From Phytoseiulus persimilis (lineage: Eukaryota > Arthropoda > Arachnida > Mesostigmata > Phytoseiidae), in assembly GCA_037576195.1 (NCBI GenBank), contig CM075104.1, positions 20,166,211 to 20,230,210 on the forward strand: 64,000 bases of DNA, given 5' to 3'. Below, piece after piece: positions 21,801-34,500 of the stretch; the stretch's first letter is position 1; each line of letters starts with the position of its first letter. A program made the translations under genes and the position numbers. The notes below the pieces were generated by a model. It saw nothing but the letters and a program-made list of their open reading frames with translations, searched no databases and was not told where the DNA came from.

Positions 21801-22301
21801 ATTTTGAGGGCCTGAAAAGCGATTCAAACTTTGGCTCTCGGGGCATCCCGCCGGGCCTAGCGGAGCGGGGAGGGCAGAGCGCTGTTCACGGGCCCCATGT
21901 GACTCGTAGCGGCCGCTTAGCGCATCGATCCTTCGAGTTTTTCTCGTTGGCGGGTGGCGTTTTCCAGTGATTTTCGTCACCCCCAAGAGTTGTTCGGGGA
22001 TTCTGACTCGTATCGAGTACTGATACTGAGCTGCCCCTCAGAATAGAGCGGCCTCAGCCCAGTGACCTACTTTTGTGCGCTCAGCGTGGTCGGGCCCGTC
22101 TTGGAGACTGCTCCCTATACGCCGCCGCTGGTGGTGGTGCTGCTGCTGCTGCTGTTGGCACTGCCCGGCCAACGGAGTTAGCCAGCAAGCCAGCAGGCAG
22201 CAAGAAGGCTGCTGTGAGAGCGGCCCACCGCGAAAGTGGGCAGCGTGTACGTTCAATTTTAACTAAACGTGCCTCGGTTCGTGTTGTCAACTTGAACTAC
22301 T

Positions 22302-22545
22302 ATGCTCTCGGTAGGTGGAGGTGCAGAAAAAGCGGATTCTCCGGATTCTTTAATGCCCGCTCAGCGAACGGCGGAACAAGCAGCGTCAAACGAAGAGCCG
22401 AACAAGTGTGCAGAGTCAACAACGACGGCAACATCGACAACATCATCCTCTACTGCTGCTACAACAACAACGACAACGACACCTGGGGAGAAGTCGGATC
22501 GACGCGCGTCGAAAAACCCTTTTACCCCCGATCAGTTCTATCCAG
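22302..22545 (+). CDS. ftz-f1: ftz-f1 alternative distal first coding exon
   Basis: ATG at 22302 with an in-frame TGA just upstream (22293-22295). 81 codons plus one base: [20 protein letters not shown], an acidic/polar part, a Thr/Ser-rich low-complexity run, then [16 protein letters not shown] up to the GTAAGC donor. The end, QFYP-G, mirrors the NFYFPTG that ends the proximal first exon at the shared junction. The start codon context is weak. Confidence 0.68.
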
Positions 22546-25500
22546 GTAAGCGTTTGTTTGGTAAGGTGAATACCAGCGAGTAGCCAGCCAGGCAGCGAGC
22601 CATCAACCCCGTTGCCTGTCTGTCTCCGCGGGGCAACCTGAAACTAGGTCGGGACCCATTTAGTTTTTGGACGCTCGTTTGGACAGTGACAGTCTCAGTC
22701 GTCGACAGTGAGACATTCCAAGCACTCGGAAGGAAAGATTCCGGAGGAAATCCAGCGACTCCACCGCGTTGCTATCGCCGGAAACACCAAGCATCGGTCG
22801 TGATGACCCACGGAGAGAACTTAACCCAGTCCGCCTGCCCGAGCGCAAGCCCGCTCGCCCGCCCGCTCGCTCACTCACTCACTGGTCTGCCCGTTCCATT
22901 GACCAACACAGCGACCGAGGTACAGGGTTTGTCGCCTCCGGCCTCACCGGGAGTGATGGCTCGGATCCTCGGTGGATCGTTCCGTACTCACTTCCTCGTA
23001 TCGGGAGACGGGTCGAAGGAATCGTCGCCCATATTTCGCCACAACTCAGTGGTCGATGAGATCGAAGAGAGTGAAATCGCGGAAAGACCGACGCCAAACC
23101 AAAGTCTCCGGAAATTTCTGGAATTTATGACTGCTAGTCCACCGATCGCTCGTGTCAACTAACCTCAGAAAATTTCACTTTCGTGATTACTTTCACCGGC
23201 TGCGCGTATTAGATTAGGCTGAAATTCTGTTCATACAGTGCGACCCAGGGTATCGGGGCCTCTGGTAATGCGAGAAACGATTCGGACGAAAAGGATCGGC
23301 GTTAATCTCGGCTCTAGCGCCCTTCGTTCCGGCTGGAAAAAAAAAAACTCGATGGAAAATGGGAGATGAAGTTTCAGAGAAGTTCACAATTCCCGTGAGG
23401 TGGAGTTTCTGACAACGAGCGGAGAAGCACTCGGAGCCTGGCTCGGGAAATCGCTCTGAGCTCATACCCAAAACGTGTCTCAAGTCAACTCCGTTCGAGG
23501 CTCGAGAAGCGGGATCTTGGACGCAGGTCACTGCAGTCGCGGGAGGAGTGGATAGAAATTCAACCATCCCAATTTTCCCTTGGAAGCCAGTCGTCATTCA
23601 GTTCAGAATTCACAAGCGGAAGCTACTTTGCCGCTCGGTCGATGAGATTATTGATCGACCTGCTGCCTTCGTAACACAATTCAGAACTCTGGCCATGGCC
23701 TCTCTCTCTCTCTCGGTTTGTCTCTCGGAAGTTCGGTCGATTGCTGTTCCGTCTCAGGTCACCGTCGGAGTCGACGTTGCCGTTTTCCGGATCAGAAACA
23801 GCTTGGAAGTCGCGGTCGGTCGTTTTGGCGGCCGTTTCAGAACTCAAGTTACTCGGATTCCTGTCGGTTCTGAGTTCTGAGGATAATTTCTGGGCTGCAA
23901 TTGTCGGCCAGAACGCAGCTCGGAGAGAGTCAAGTTCAGCTTTATGGGAGCATCCTGAGTTGTTTCGAGCTCACAATTAGTTCTGGTCTGTCGAAAGCCC
24001 AAAAAGCTGCAACTGCGCATCACTTTCGTGTGCCGGTTCTGCCCGTTGTTATCTCCTGCGTCCTTGTGGCGTCCTCAAATCATTGTACATAGCTTGCTGT
24101 CAACGCTGCCGCCATTACTCCTTTTTTCATTATTGGTGTGCTTTATTATTTTGATTGCGGCGTTCTTTCGTTGTTGATGTTCCCTCCAACAAGGCCCTCT
24201 ATTGTCGGCATAAGGCAGCCTGTGCCCCACGCGGCCGGTGTAGCTCGCGGTGTTTCGTCGTTGTCTCGTCGTTTTGTTGAGAGACTAATTTTTTCACAGC
24301 CGACCATGTTCTTGAGTTCTGGGAGTTGCGGTCTTCCTCGTTTCCTCGAGGGAGAGGGTGTGATCCGTCGGCGGATGGTTCGCTGATTTATTGGTTTGAT
24401 ACGTTGACATTTTCTCGCTTTTATTCACCTCGACTCTTGTATCTTCTAGAGGAACGCTGAGCGGTGATTCATTCTTGTTTGACTCTCCGTTTGTGCGGTT
24501 CCTTTTGTAGGTACTGCTCCCGGCCGTGTCTCCGCCTCGTCGCCTTCTTTTTCTCATTCAACTCTTTCTGTCCCTCGCATCACGTACATGTTGACGCTCG
24601 ATCCTTCCCTCGATCTCTGGTCCACGCTCCTGCTTGCCCGCTTGTTTGGCAGAGGCAACCGCCGCCGACGGCATCGTCTTCGCCGATCTTCTTGCACCAT
24701 CACAACCAGCAGCGGCGGCGACAGCGGCTCCTCGACGTCGACTTCTCCTTGTTCACCTTTTTCTTGACTCGATGCCCCTCTCTTAGTTTCTGGTCGTGTG
24801 ACCGTCTGTCTGGCGGCCGGTTTGCCCGACTGCCTATTTGCCCGACGAACGGACGGACTGTTGCCCGGTTGGCGCGCTGCGGCTGCTACTCACAATCAAA
24901 CTCCGTCGTCGTCGCCGCTGCCGCCATCGCTCGCTTACTCGCTCACTTCGTGCAGACTTGAAACATTCGCTGGCAACAAGCGACCAACCAGCTAGGCAGC
25001 TAGCCGGCGGGCCAGCCTGCTCGACTGACTGGTTGCTGCGGCTGCTCTTGTGTGAGCTGGTCCCTCCGTCCATGAGTCCGTCGTCAACAATCGCCAGACA
25101 AGCGGGAAAGCAGGCAGGTCGGTCTGTCGGCCGCCTCGCCGGGCAGTTAGTCAGTCAGTGAGCCAACTAGGTAGCTGGCTCAAAGACGGCCCAGCAGAGA
25201 GACAACAACAACTACGACGAGCGGCGGACAGACTCCGAGTCAGTCGGTCAGGTTGTCAGCCACCACTCCGGCTCGGTGGGAGCGGAATCTTTCCTCCGAC
25301 GCCTCAAGACTCTTTTCGCAGCATCCCTGCGACAACATCCGATCGAACGATTATAGCCCCAACCGGCGACCGCAACAGAGACCAAAAGGACAAGCGAGTT
25401 GCCACTCTAACAGGTTCGCTCGCGAGCAAAACGTCAAGCCTTATGCGCCGTCTGGCGGTACTGCTAGAAGAGTGCCAGACCATCGCGCACTCACGCGGTA

Positions 25501-28500
25501 CATCGACACTGCCCAAACCTCCCCGAGTCACGGAATCATGGGTCTCGCACCTGAGCTGCCCAGCAATGTCCTGATGACCTTACCAGAGGTGCTTCGCTCT
25601 GAAACGCGCCTACCTGCTGCATGATGTAGAGTAAACCGATGAAAGTGTTGAGGAACCAGACGACAGGAATCTGAGCGAGAGCCACTCAGCTGATACAGGG
25701 AAGCAGGATCACCAAGGAGGGGCTCACGCGCGTTCGATGCAGGTCATCTCGGAAACGCCCCCCACGATGCCCCCGAAGCTCCGACGCAAGGTGCAAAAAA
25801 TGGAGCAGTAACCTCTGGTACGAACGCTTGCCGCACACACGGCTCTCGATGACCAGTCCGTACTTGTGCGCACGCAAGTTTGGCGTGGAATCAACTCGGC
25901 CTAGAAGTCCGCGATGATTCGATTGAAAAAAGATCGATTTTGAAAACAGAGGGCCCATCAACCTCACGAACGGCAAAGCTGCCGGCAAGCAGCCGGGCCT
26001 GGAGCCAGCCGTGCAGGCATCGACGGACGGCCGTGCTGGCCACCTGGTCAATATGGGTCAGCAGCCGATGCCTGTCGCAATACGACAAATCAGTTGTCAC
26101 ACACGAGGATGTTTGTACCGGAGAGTTGATACTGTGATTCGATTTCGATGTTCGTGTACAATGCTAGATTGTTGACGCTCGACGAAACAGCGGAAGACCG
26201 GGATCGCGCCTGGGCTTATGTAATTAGAGCGAACGATTTGAAGGCCAATGGGAAGTCCGCTCAAACATCTGCTTCGCGGAAGTGAACAAACCGAAGAAGT
26301 AAAGCTCCTCCTCGATGCAACAATAACTCATTCGAAGTTCTTGAAGAGCGATCTTCGAATTTCTTCAGATGCACCGCGCCGCGAGTCCACCGACGGCTCT
26401 CGTCGCAGAGATCCAGTCCAGCTATCTGGCGAAGTTCCGCCAGTGGGGGTGTCGGAAGCTAGAAGCACGAACGAACAAGCGTGCCCCCAGATCGGAGCGT
26501 AATTCGGGTGCAAGGCAACTGATACGTCACACTGCGAGTGCGATGTCAAGGCCGAACTGAAAAACGGGGCGTGACGCGGTTATGGCCCAATTCACGGAAT
26601 GGGGGTGGCTTTCTGAGCACAAACGCTCATGCAAAGTAGGTACTCACATACATCACGGGTCATCATGAATGGAGTCGATTTTGACGGCGGCGAGAGCGGG
26701 ATCTGGTGTTCCGCGGTGTTTCCGTCGTTTCATTATTATTAACATCTCGTTCCGGTCATAATAGACATGGACTCGTTTCGATGGTCTCGAATAGAGCGAA
26801 TATCATTGGTTGTCTTCGATCGCGGGAACGTTGAAGAGCGGGAGGCAGAAACTGTGCCACGGGCGAGTCGGCAGGCAGCGTTCCTCAACAGAAAAGCGGA
26901 GTCGATTCGGATCTAGGTCGCGGTACTGCCCCATTCTAGAGTCCACTCCCGTGGCCTAGTTTGCCTTCTCCCCGAGGGAAAGGACCTCCCGTTCACCGGA
27001 AGGATGTTCCCCGTTCCCGAGACAGTCATTCAGCTCATCATGAGGTGATTCTGTTGCTCGGAGCATCACGTTCATTCGTTGGTTCGAATGAACTCTCACA
27101 TTTGCCTGCTTGTACAGGGCTGTAGGGGAACGCCGATGAGGAAGGGCTTCAGAAAGCCCGCAAGGGTCTCCACTAGGTCTGCATCAAGCCATGCCAACCA
27201 AGCTCGGTTCCACCAGAATCGCCAGGGAGCTCAACACCAATGTCTTTTTGTTTCTAGAGTCGCTCCCTTTCGGGCGCTTTCGCACCGACACCGGCGATCA
27301 CCAGTTGTTCCCAGCTGTCTGATAGCGGGTCACTTATATTTTCCCGGTTTTTCTGCCCGAAGTTCTCAAAGTGTTCGATGCTTCGGAGCCATCTGTTCGC
27401 GTTGTATTGTATAGCACTCAGGCAGGCAAGCAGCCGAGCAGGTACCTCTTCTCTTTTCGGGCCTCTGAGAACCCGAACGGTATACTCGGGAGGGGCTCGC
27501 GTTGAGGCGTGGAGGAGTGTGGGATAGAAAAGGCCTAGTTTAGAGTTCAAATCGGAACGAGGTTCTTCGTAAGGCCCTACAGATGTTACTTCTGTTGCAA
27601 TGTGATCGGCAACGGAGGCATCTTCTTCCTCCCATGAATTGAAGCGCTTCCCAGTCGGAGACAAATCGCAACGAATTAGACACAGAAATCTTTCTCGGTG
27701 ACATAGTTTCCGAGGCACCCGAATCAATAGCATAATTGACTTCTCGATTTGACCACTTACTCAAATACTTCAATGGCTTTTCATTTCCCGGAGAACAGAG
27801 GAAATCCCCTCATGCGTGGTCGACGTTATTTACTCCCGAGTGTTCGGGTGACGTTTTTCGCCAGGCCCAAGCATTATTTCTCATCGCTGGAAAGTTTTGA
27901 GTTCAGATGTTGTTTCTTGATGAACGAAGCGGTTTCAAATTTTGTGCTGCTCCGAGAACGGAGATTCCTCTAATCGAGCAACGCTCCAGACTCGCAGCCA
28001 CTCGGCTCAACCTGTACATGGTTCTGGATCCGAGGCAGGCTGGTTGAGAACTGGGTCAAGACAGAGCGAAGCGCACCAGGAAGAAAAAAGGTCAAGACTC
28101 CCCGAGCGCAGGCGAGTTTTTCTGCTCCTTCTCTACATTCGCTTTAAAACGCTACAGAGAGTCAGCACCGGAGTCGGAGCGGTAGAACTTCCCAACTCAT
28201 TTATGTTATTCTTGGCTCGGTTTTGAGAGAAACCGCCTGAGAGTTCCTGTTCGGCCATGCCGGTAGCTTCCCTCCGCATTCGAAGCGAATGAAGACAAAA
28301 CTTTTCGAAATGAGCTCTGGATTTGATTTCCGGATTGATCGAGATTTCATCGGGCTCTCGGAGAGAGCTTCTCGGGGAGTTTCCAGGATTTTCGATTCCC
28401 GTCTTCGACGTGTCTCGACTGAGGGAGAAATTCACGATGGGTTCCTCAGCCGGGCGCTTCGGCCTTCCATTCCGCCACAGGAGACCCTTATTCTCCGAGA

Positions 28501-31500
28501 TCTTCCCTCATAAAGCCAAGCGACGTCCTTTCCATCCTTTCGTCGTTGTAAAGAAGCCACCAGACGACGCAAGCGACTGCCCCCAACGATAGTTTTATAT
28601 CCTTCTATTGCTGAGGGCACTCTCATATAAATTTCCTAATGCGTCAAAGCTCAGACTACGATGTATGCCCTCGGATATCTGTCATACATTTCCTTCCGAA
28701 TGGGAGTTTGGGATGGGATGGAAGCTTTTGGACTGCGATCGCCCCATATGCTCCGGAGCGAATCAGGATGATTTACTCAATACTTGAATTGTTTTCCTTC
28801 CCTCTAACAGGAGGCTCATATTTATTCGATCTCTCGGAACCGTAACCCTCTTTGAGCTCCGTTAAATGTCAGCTTTCATCTCTCCCGGAGACCACTCTTC
28901 ATTGAGTTCCAGTGAATCTCGATTTCAGGAAATTTCCCACAGAAGTAGGTGGTGAAACAAAAATGGCATAGGCTACACGAGGCATGGTTCGGCAGCGGCA
29001 GCACGTCCGACCCCTTTATATGTTCCCTCTCCACGGAGCCCCAGCAGCCCCGTGCCTTGAAAAGTAGGCCATGCTCGCAGCCGGACTCTGTGTCAGTAGT
29101 TCAAGATCACGGGGCGAAAGGCTCCCTCGACACAGGACCATTCTGACATCACCTCGACGTCATCGGGGCCTCCGCCGCTTCAGCGGTGGAAAGGGTAGAG
29201 CGGTCGATGTTTTCGGAAAATGGTGCCGGCTGCTTGCCCGCTCGCTCTATTGCCGCGTGCGCCCCGTCAGTAATAACAGTGATAGGGAGCTTTTACGTTC
29301 GCTGTTGTGACAATACGTTTGAATCCTGTTCCGAGTTGGCCGGCCATCGTTGACGTCGGCGTCATCGAATTGATTATCAATCCTAATATAAGTTGCTCAT
29401 CTGTCACGTCAATTGACGTTAGCACAAGGAGCTGTACCAGCCGTGTTCAAGAAGTAGTTCAATATCCGCACCAAGCATCAGTATCCTGGAAAATGGTTTC
29501 GGCAGTCATTCGCCATAGAGAAAATCGGAAATACCTATGCAAAACGAATTGAGTTCGGGCACTGTTCGGACTCTGTTAAGAAGGTTGACAAGTCGCCCGA
29601 ACCGAACGGCCGAGCAGATGTGTTGCGTCACTTTGAAATACGTTCAGCTCGGCTGATGGATCTGAATGGATTGATGCTAACCGATGGGAAGGAAGATTGA
29701 TGCATGGGCGGATTGATGGATATGGAGAGGAGACAGACGTGCACAGTCATGAATTAGGGGCATCCCCGGACGATGGATGAGAACATGAATACGAATGTGA
29801 ACATAAACTTGTTGGATGGACGTCTGAATTTCAACAGAGCATTTTACAGCTTTCTAAGATATCTTCGACGAGCGAGAGTACCGCGGAGAAATCTTCCGCC
29901 GGAGCCTGATGTCTCAAAAAGCTGCACCCAGATCAGCTGTTTGAGAGATGGACAGTAAAGATAGATAGACAGACAGGACCTGCTTCCCTTGACTGGTGCT
30001 GCAATCTACGGCAACGCTCCCAGAGCTCAGCGATCGATTTCGACGCAACATCGATTCATGGATGCGTGTGTCCCCTCTCACAGCGAGTAGAAGTGCAACG
30101 AACATTTGGCGCTCTTTGAACGCTTCAATTGCGGAAGTATAGCTTCATGTACTACTCGACTCGACTTTGGAACAAGTTTGAGCACCCTATGCGAGGCCGC
30201 TGAAGCTGGAATTGGTTCAGTGGTATGTCGGCTCTACACCGCGCAGCATACAACGTCACCGGACGCTTGAGTTTTGAGAGCATATCCAAAGAAATCAGAC
30301 TTTTTGTGTGACCGATACTCTCAGTCACTGCAGCGAAGAGCGCGCTAGGTGCGAGGGCGAGTTTGGAAGGGCTCTTCGATCGTCAGCAGCCTGCACTACA
30401 CCTATTCTTTATCAGTCTTGCATTGTTGACGCCGCCATGGCTGTACATGATACAAATCAACCCTTTGTTTCCCGGCTCTGTCTATCATGCACGCGCGAAA
30501 CCACACACCTGTTCACGCCTCTTCGAGGTGTTGAAACTCAACAGATCTCGTGATAGGTGTTCACTACAACGGGGAAAGCGTTCCCTCGTGGTGGTGCAAA
30601 AGCGGAATCCGAGCAGGAGACAACTCGAAACATCCCCACTTTGATTCCTCCTTTAGGCGGAACCCGAACGAATTTGATCCAAGTTTCCAAAAAGTATAGG
30701 AGACAGACGGAGTAATGTGTTGAATTGTTTCCCAAGTTCTAGTGTTACGCGATTCGGACGTCTACGAGAGGCCCTGCTGCTGTCCATGCGGTCTTCTGAA
30801 CATATTTCTTCATTTTCTAGTTTTCAGTCGAAAGCATTTTACGACTTTCGGTCGAGCGAGTTCGCAACGATTCCACTCTCTCACTCTTTTCGGTTTCCTT
30901 TGCCCCGCGCCGTCGTGTTTTCCCTGGTTGCATCACTCCATTGTTATGCGGTGTTTGTCTGTGCTGGCGATGATGATGTCGCTGATGGCAAGTCGAGTTG
31001 GCAGACCCAACACCAGAGGGCGCCTCTGTCTGTGACCAAACAACTGACCCACTCACGAACGCGCCTCACGTGAGTTGTTTTGCCAAGGTCACATTCGGCG
31101 ATTTTTCACAATCGCTTATTATTGCTGCGGCCGTTATTATTGTTGATATTGCATTATGACGGATGCAGAATCATTTAAAATCATGCTAAAATGGTCGGAG
31201 TCTCCTGCGCATCCGATGGGGCACTCGTTGATATCTGACGAAGCATTGGAATGTTTGATTCGATGTTCACCCATCAGATCCTTAAATTCTGGAACGCCGT
31301 GCAAAGCTCTTCTTGCGAACCCCAGTCTAGAGCTTATGTGAGCAAGGAATCCATCCTGCCACTCCTTGGATCAGAAGATATCTTCCGCCACCAGCGGCCG
31401 AATTACTGTGAGCCACCATCGAATTTATGACCGATTTCAGTTCGATCGCATTTGATTGAGCGCTTCCAGATTGTAAGCCCAACGCTCACTGTGGTTGACT

Positions 31501-34500
31501 GATTAGCCGATTTCCGGTTCTGAAGGTCTTCAAAAACCGTTCTGGGTCTTCGTTCTCAGCCGCCTTTGACTGACGTTTGATGCCGAATCCGACTGGGTGG
31601 TACATTGAGGTTTCCGACTGAGTCGAAAGTTTTGAACAGCGATAAATCTGAAAACCAGATGACGGGTACGGGGACCCAGACCCCCATCGCCACCGGTACC
31701 ATAGCACAGATGGACGAACAGCAACGTTGACAACCATCGTCGTCGTCGCGCGATGACTGCGTGGCTGCGGCTGCCGTTGTTGCCGCTGCCATCGTGGCTG
31801 CCGTTGCCAGTGGGCCAAGGCCATGTTGCAACACAACTCACGATGGAATAGCGAACCAGCAGCACTGCTTGCCGTTGCTGCGAGCGAGCGGGCAACGGAG
31901 TGAAGAGCTAAGTCACTGCCGAATTCTCTGAAAAATCCCGTCGCCGGCTCCAACGAGTTGCGAGAACCGTATTGTTGTTCCGACTCACTGCAAAACTTCA
32001 GTAGAAGAGAGCTTGGCATATCTCCCATCTAAACGTCGTTGTCGTCATCATCAAACGCGAGCAACGGCGAAACGCAACGTAGAAAGAAATTTTGTTGAGG
32101 GATAAACAATCGTCCGTTCGTGCCTCATTTAGTGGTTCATGTGTCCAACTGCTGGCAAATTGAAATGATTTCGCAAGTACCTGACTTCCCGGGTGAATCG
32201 AATGCGCGCTGATTCCGTGACACAAAGTTTCACTCTTCCATGAATACCCTCGACTGCGCTTTAGCCTCTCGTCCCATTGTCCAGCGTCATTGGTCCCGGA
32301 GGTGGAAAAGAGCAGCACTCCTTCCGAGTCGTTTCAGCCGGGGAAAAATGGGGAGATTTTCCAGTCTGGAACACACAGGGCATGCATCATCGAAGCTTTC
32401 GTTTGCGATGGTTATGGGCTTACTAGAGCCTCATCTCTGGATTGGTACTCATTGGTGACTCCTCCCGATCGATTCTGAGAGTGAGCGCTCGTCGGAGCTA
32501 ACGGTGGCTTCAGCGCGGACGTGAAAGCCGATTGGCGCGCTCACGCCGCGTAGAACAGGGTTGAACTTCGGAATCGAAAATTATAGCCGGATCAGGTCGG
32601 CGGCCCGGTTGGATTCTCTCGCGTACCGGCGAGCGGCGATGAGTCTCAGTGTGTGTGATTCCCATTTTTCGTAAGATCCTCTCCGGCTCGGCTCGCTAAG
32701 TCACCTGGCTTCCCGGAACAGAAGAGCCCACTGACCCAGTTTCGTTCTCGGAATGAAAACTCTCCTTTAAAATAAAACAGTATCCAGTGGTCTTGATTAG
32801 CGCTGTGTTCGCTCTTCGCCTGAAGTACACACGGCGATAAGTTTCGCAAGGAGGAAGAAAAATGTGTATTCCAAAGTGCTGCGGAAGTCCGCGGACTCCA
32901 GCGTGGTTGGTACACGAGATGATGCATCGAGGGTTCAATTAGCGTGGGCTATTATGTTCCAGCGTTGATACATATTCATTCATTATCGGGCAAATCCAAA
33001 AACCCATCCGTAGAGCATCTCCACTGAATAAATTCCACTAAATGGAACTTGAGGAGGGTTGATGTACCTGTTGTAGCCTGAGCAGCATCGGCGCTCGCTG
33101 GCTGATTCGAATGCATTTCAACTGCACTGGGAGTCGACAGCGGGATGGCAATCACGCGGATGGGCGCCACTTGACTCTGGTATAGTTGTTTCAACGTATC
33201 GAGGGGATCAAAATCATTGCGAACTGACGCTTGCAGAGGCTTACGCCACCAACGCCGCCGCTACAACTCAAGTCAACTCCCGCTCCGAGCGCGACTCATC
33301 CCACTCGCGGCGCTGTTCTTCAGCGACTTCTCCTGGCTCTGGCCTTGGTCTCTATTCCTTTGCTGCTTCCCGGTCACATCTCAGGCTGGCATTCCGGTCG
33401 TTCGAGAGTCTGTCCCGATCTTCTGCGTTTTCTGGAAATCGCTCAGATTCCACACGACGCAGTCCATCGAGCGGACAAGCTTCCGAAATTATTGGTTCGC
33501 TCACCGCGCCCTCTCGAACGCTCCACGATCTCCTTACACGAACGTGTTCCAGCCAGAAGCTATATCCTCCGCTCATCGTCGTCGTCGTCGTTGCTGCCGG
33601 CGCTAGCGTTGTTCTGTCGAGATCAACCTGTGCCCCTTTAGTAGGGGTACACTTCCCGGAGCCAGAGCTGCGAGCTGAGCTCCACCCTCAGAACTAGGTC
33701 ACGGATAGATCTTGGACCGAGTGAGTAGATTTCGGCGTGGCTCGCTCGTTCCCTGGTTGCTGCGTTCATTCGGTTGGTTAACCCATAAGCAAGCAGGCAT
33801 ATCCAGGCGGACCAGCCGGTGGTTGAAAAAGAGAGCGATGCTGGCGGCAGGTTGTGGGGTGAAGGCCATAGAGAGAAGACTCGAGTTCTTCCTTCTTGAG
33901 GAACGCGACCTACAACGGCAGCCTACTCGCTACCTTTGAGCAGCATGCCTGCCTGCCTCCTTACCTGACTGCCAACCAGAAGGCGGAAGAAAGAGAAATC
34001 AGGAGTATGTATAAAAAAAAAAAATGCGAAAGAAAGAGAAGAGAAAAATGAAGACTCGGTTTGTGTCAGCTGGCTTCGGATTCGAGAGTGGGCCACAGAA
34101 TCAATGTAATGAAGGGGGAAGACGCACTGATAGAAAGTAGACGAAGTGAAATGATGATGAGTTTTCGCCTGGAGAGCGACACCCTCTAGCGGGAGACTCC
34201 GGATCCGGTCCGCTGAGGTTCCAAGACTCTCACAGCGGGAAACATTACGCGCTCCAATCGTTCGAGCCGGATGCCCGATGAGTTCCAGGAGAGCGGAATA
34301 TTAGCGTAACAAGCTGATCTGTCCCCTTCATACCGCCGATTGGCGATGCGCCAGGGAGCTCTGGCACGATTCGGACTTACAGGAAATATGAGGAAGTTCT
34401 CCCGAGCCCGAATCTTCGAATTCGCCGGAATCGTTCGCGGAATGTGAATCTGGCGGACTCAACAGGCCAGAGAAGTCCTCTAATTGGGCGTCACGTTTCT

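Larger units (their letters stand above)
16969..22301. other. Upstream flank of ftz-f1; unresolved minus-strand segments
   Basis: No gene could be assembled. Several minus-strand open segments have splice-like edges: 18305 down to about 18176 (CAG acceptor, GTGCGT donor), 17778-17692 (ACAG acceptor, GTGAGT donor, with a frame through VFVRVVDDEIKNSRG), 18419 to about 18345 (CGCAG acceptor, GTAAGA donor), and about 21122-21003 after an AAG acceptor (YPPLAPRENTLVTGKNILHE onward). Phases do not join consistently and no domain is recognised. Either an unrecognised gene or chance. The approach to 22.3 kb is GC-rich with a CTG-type triplet run near 22137-22156. Confidence 0.35.
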
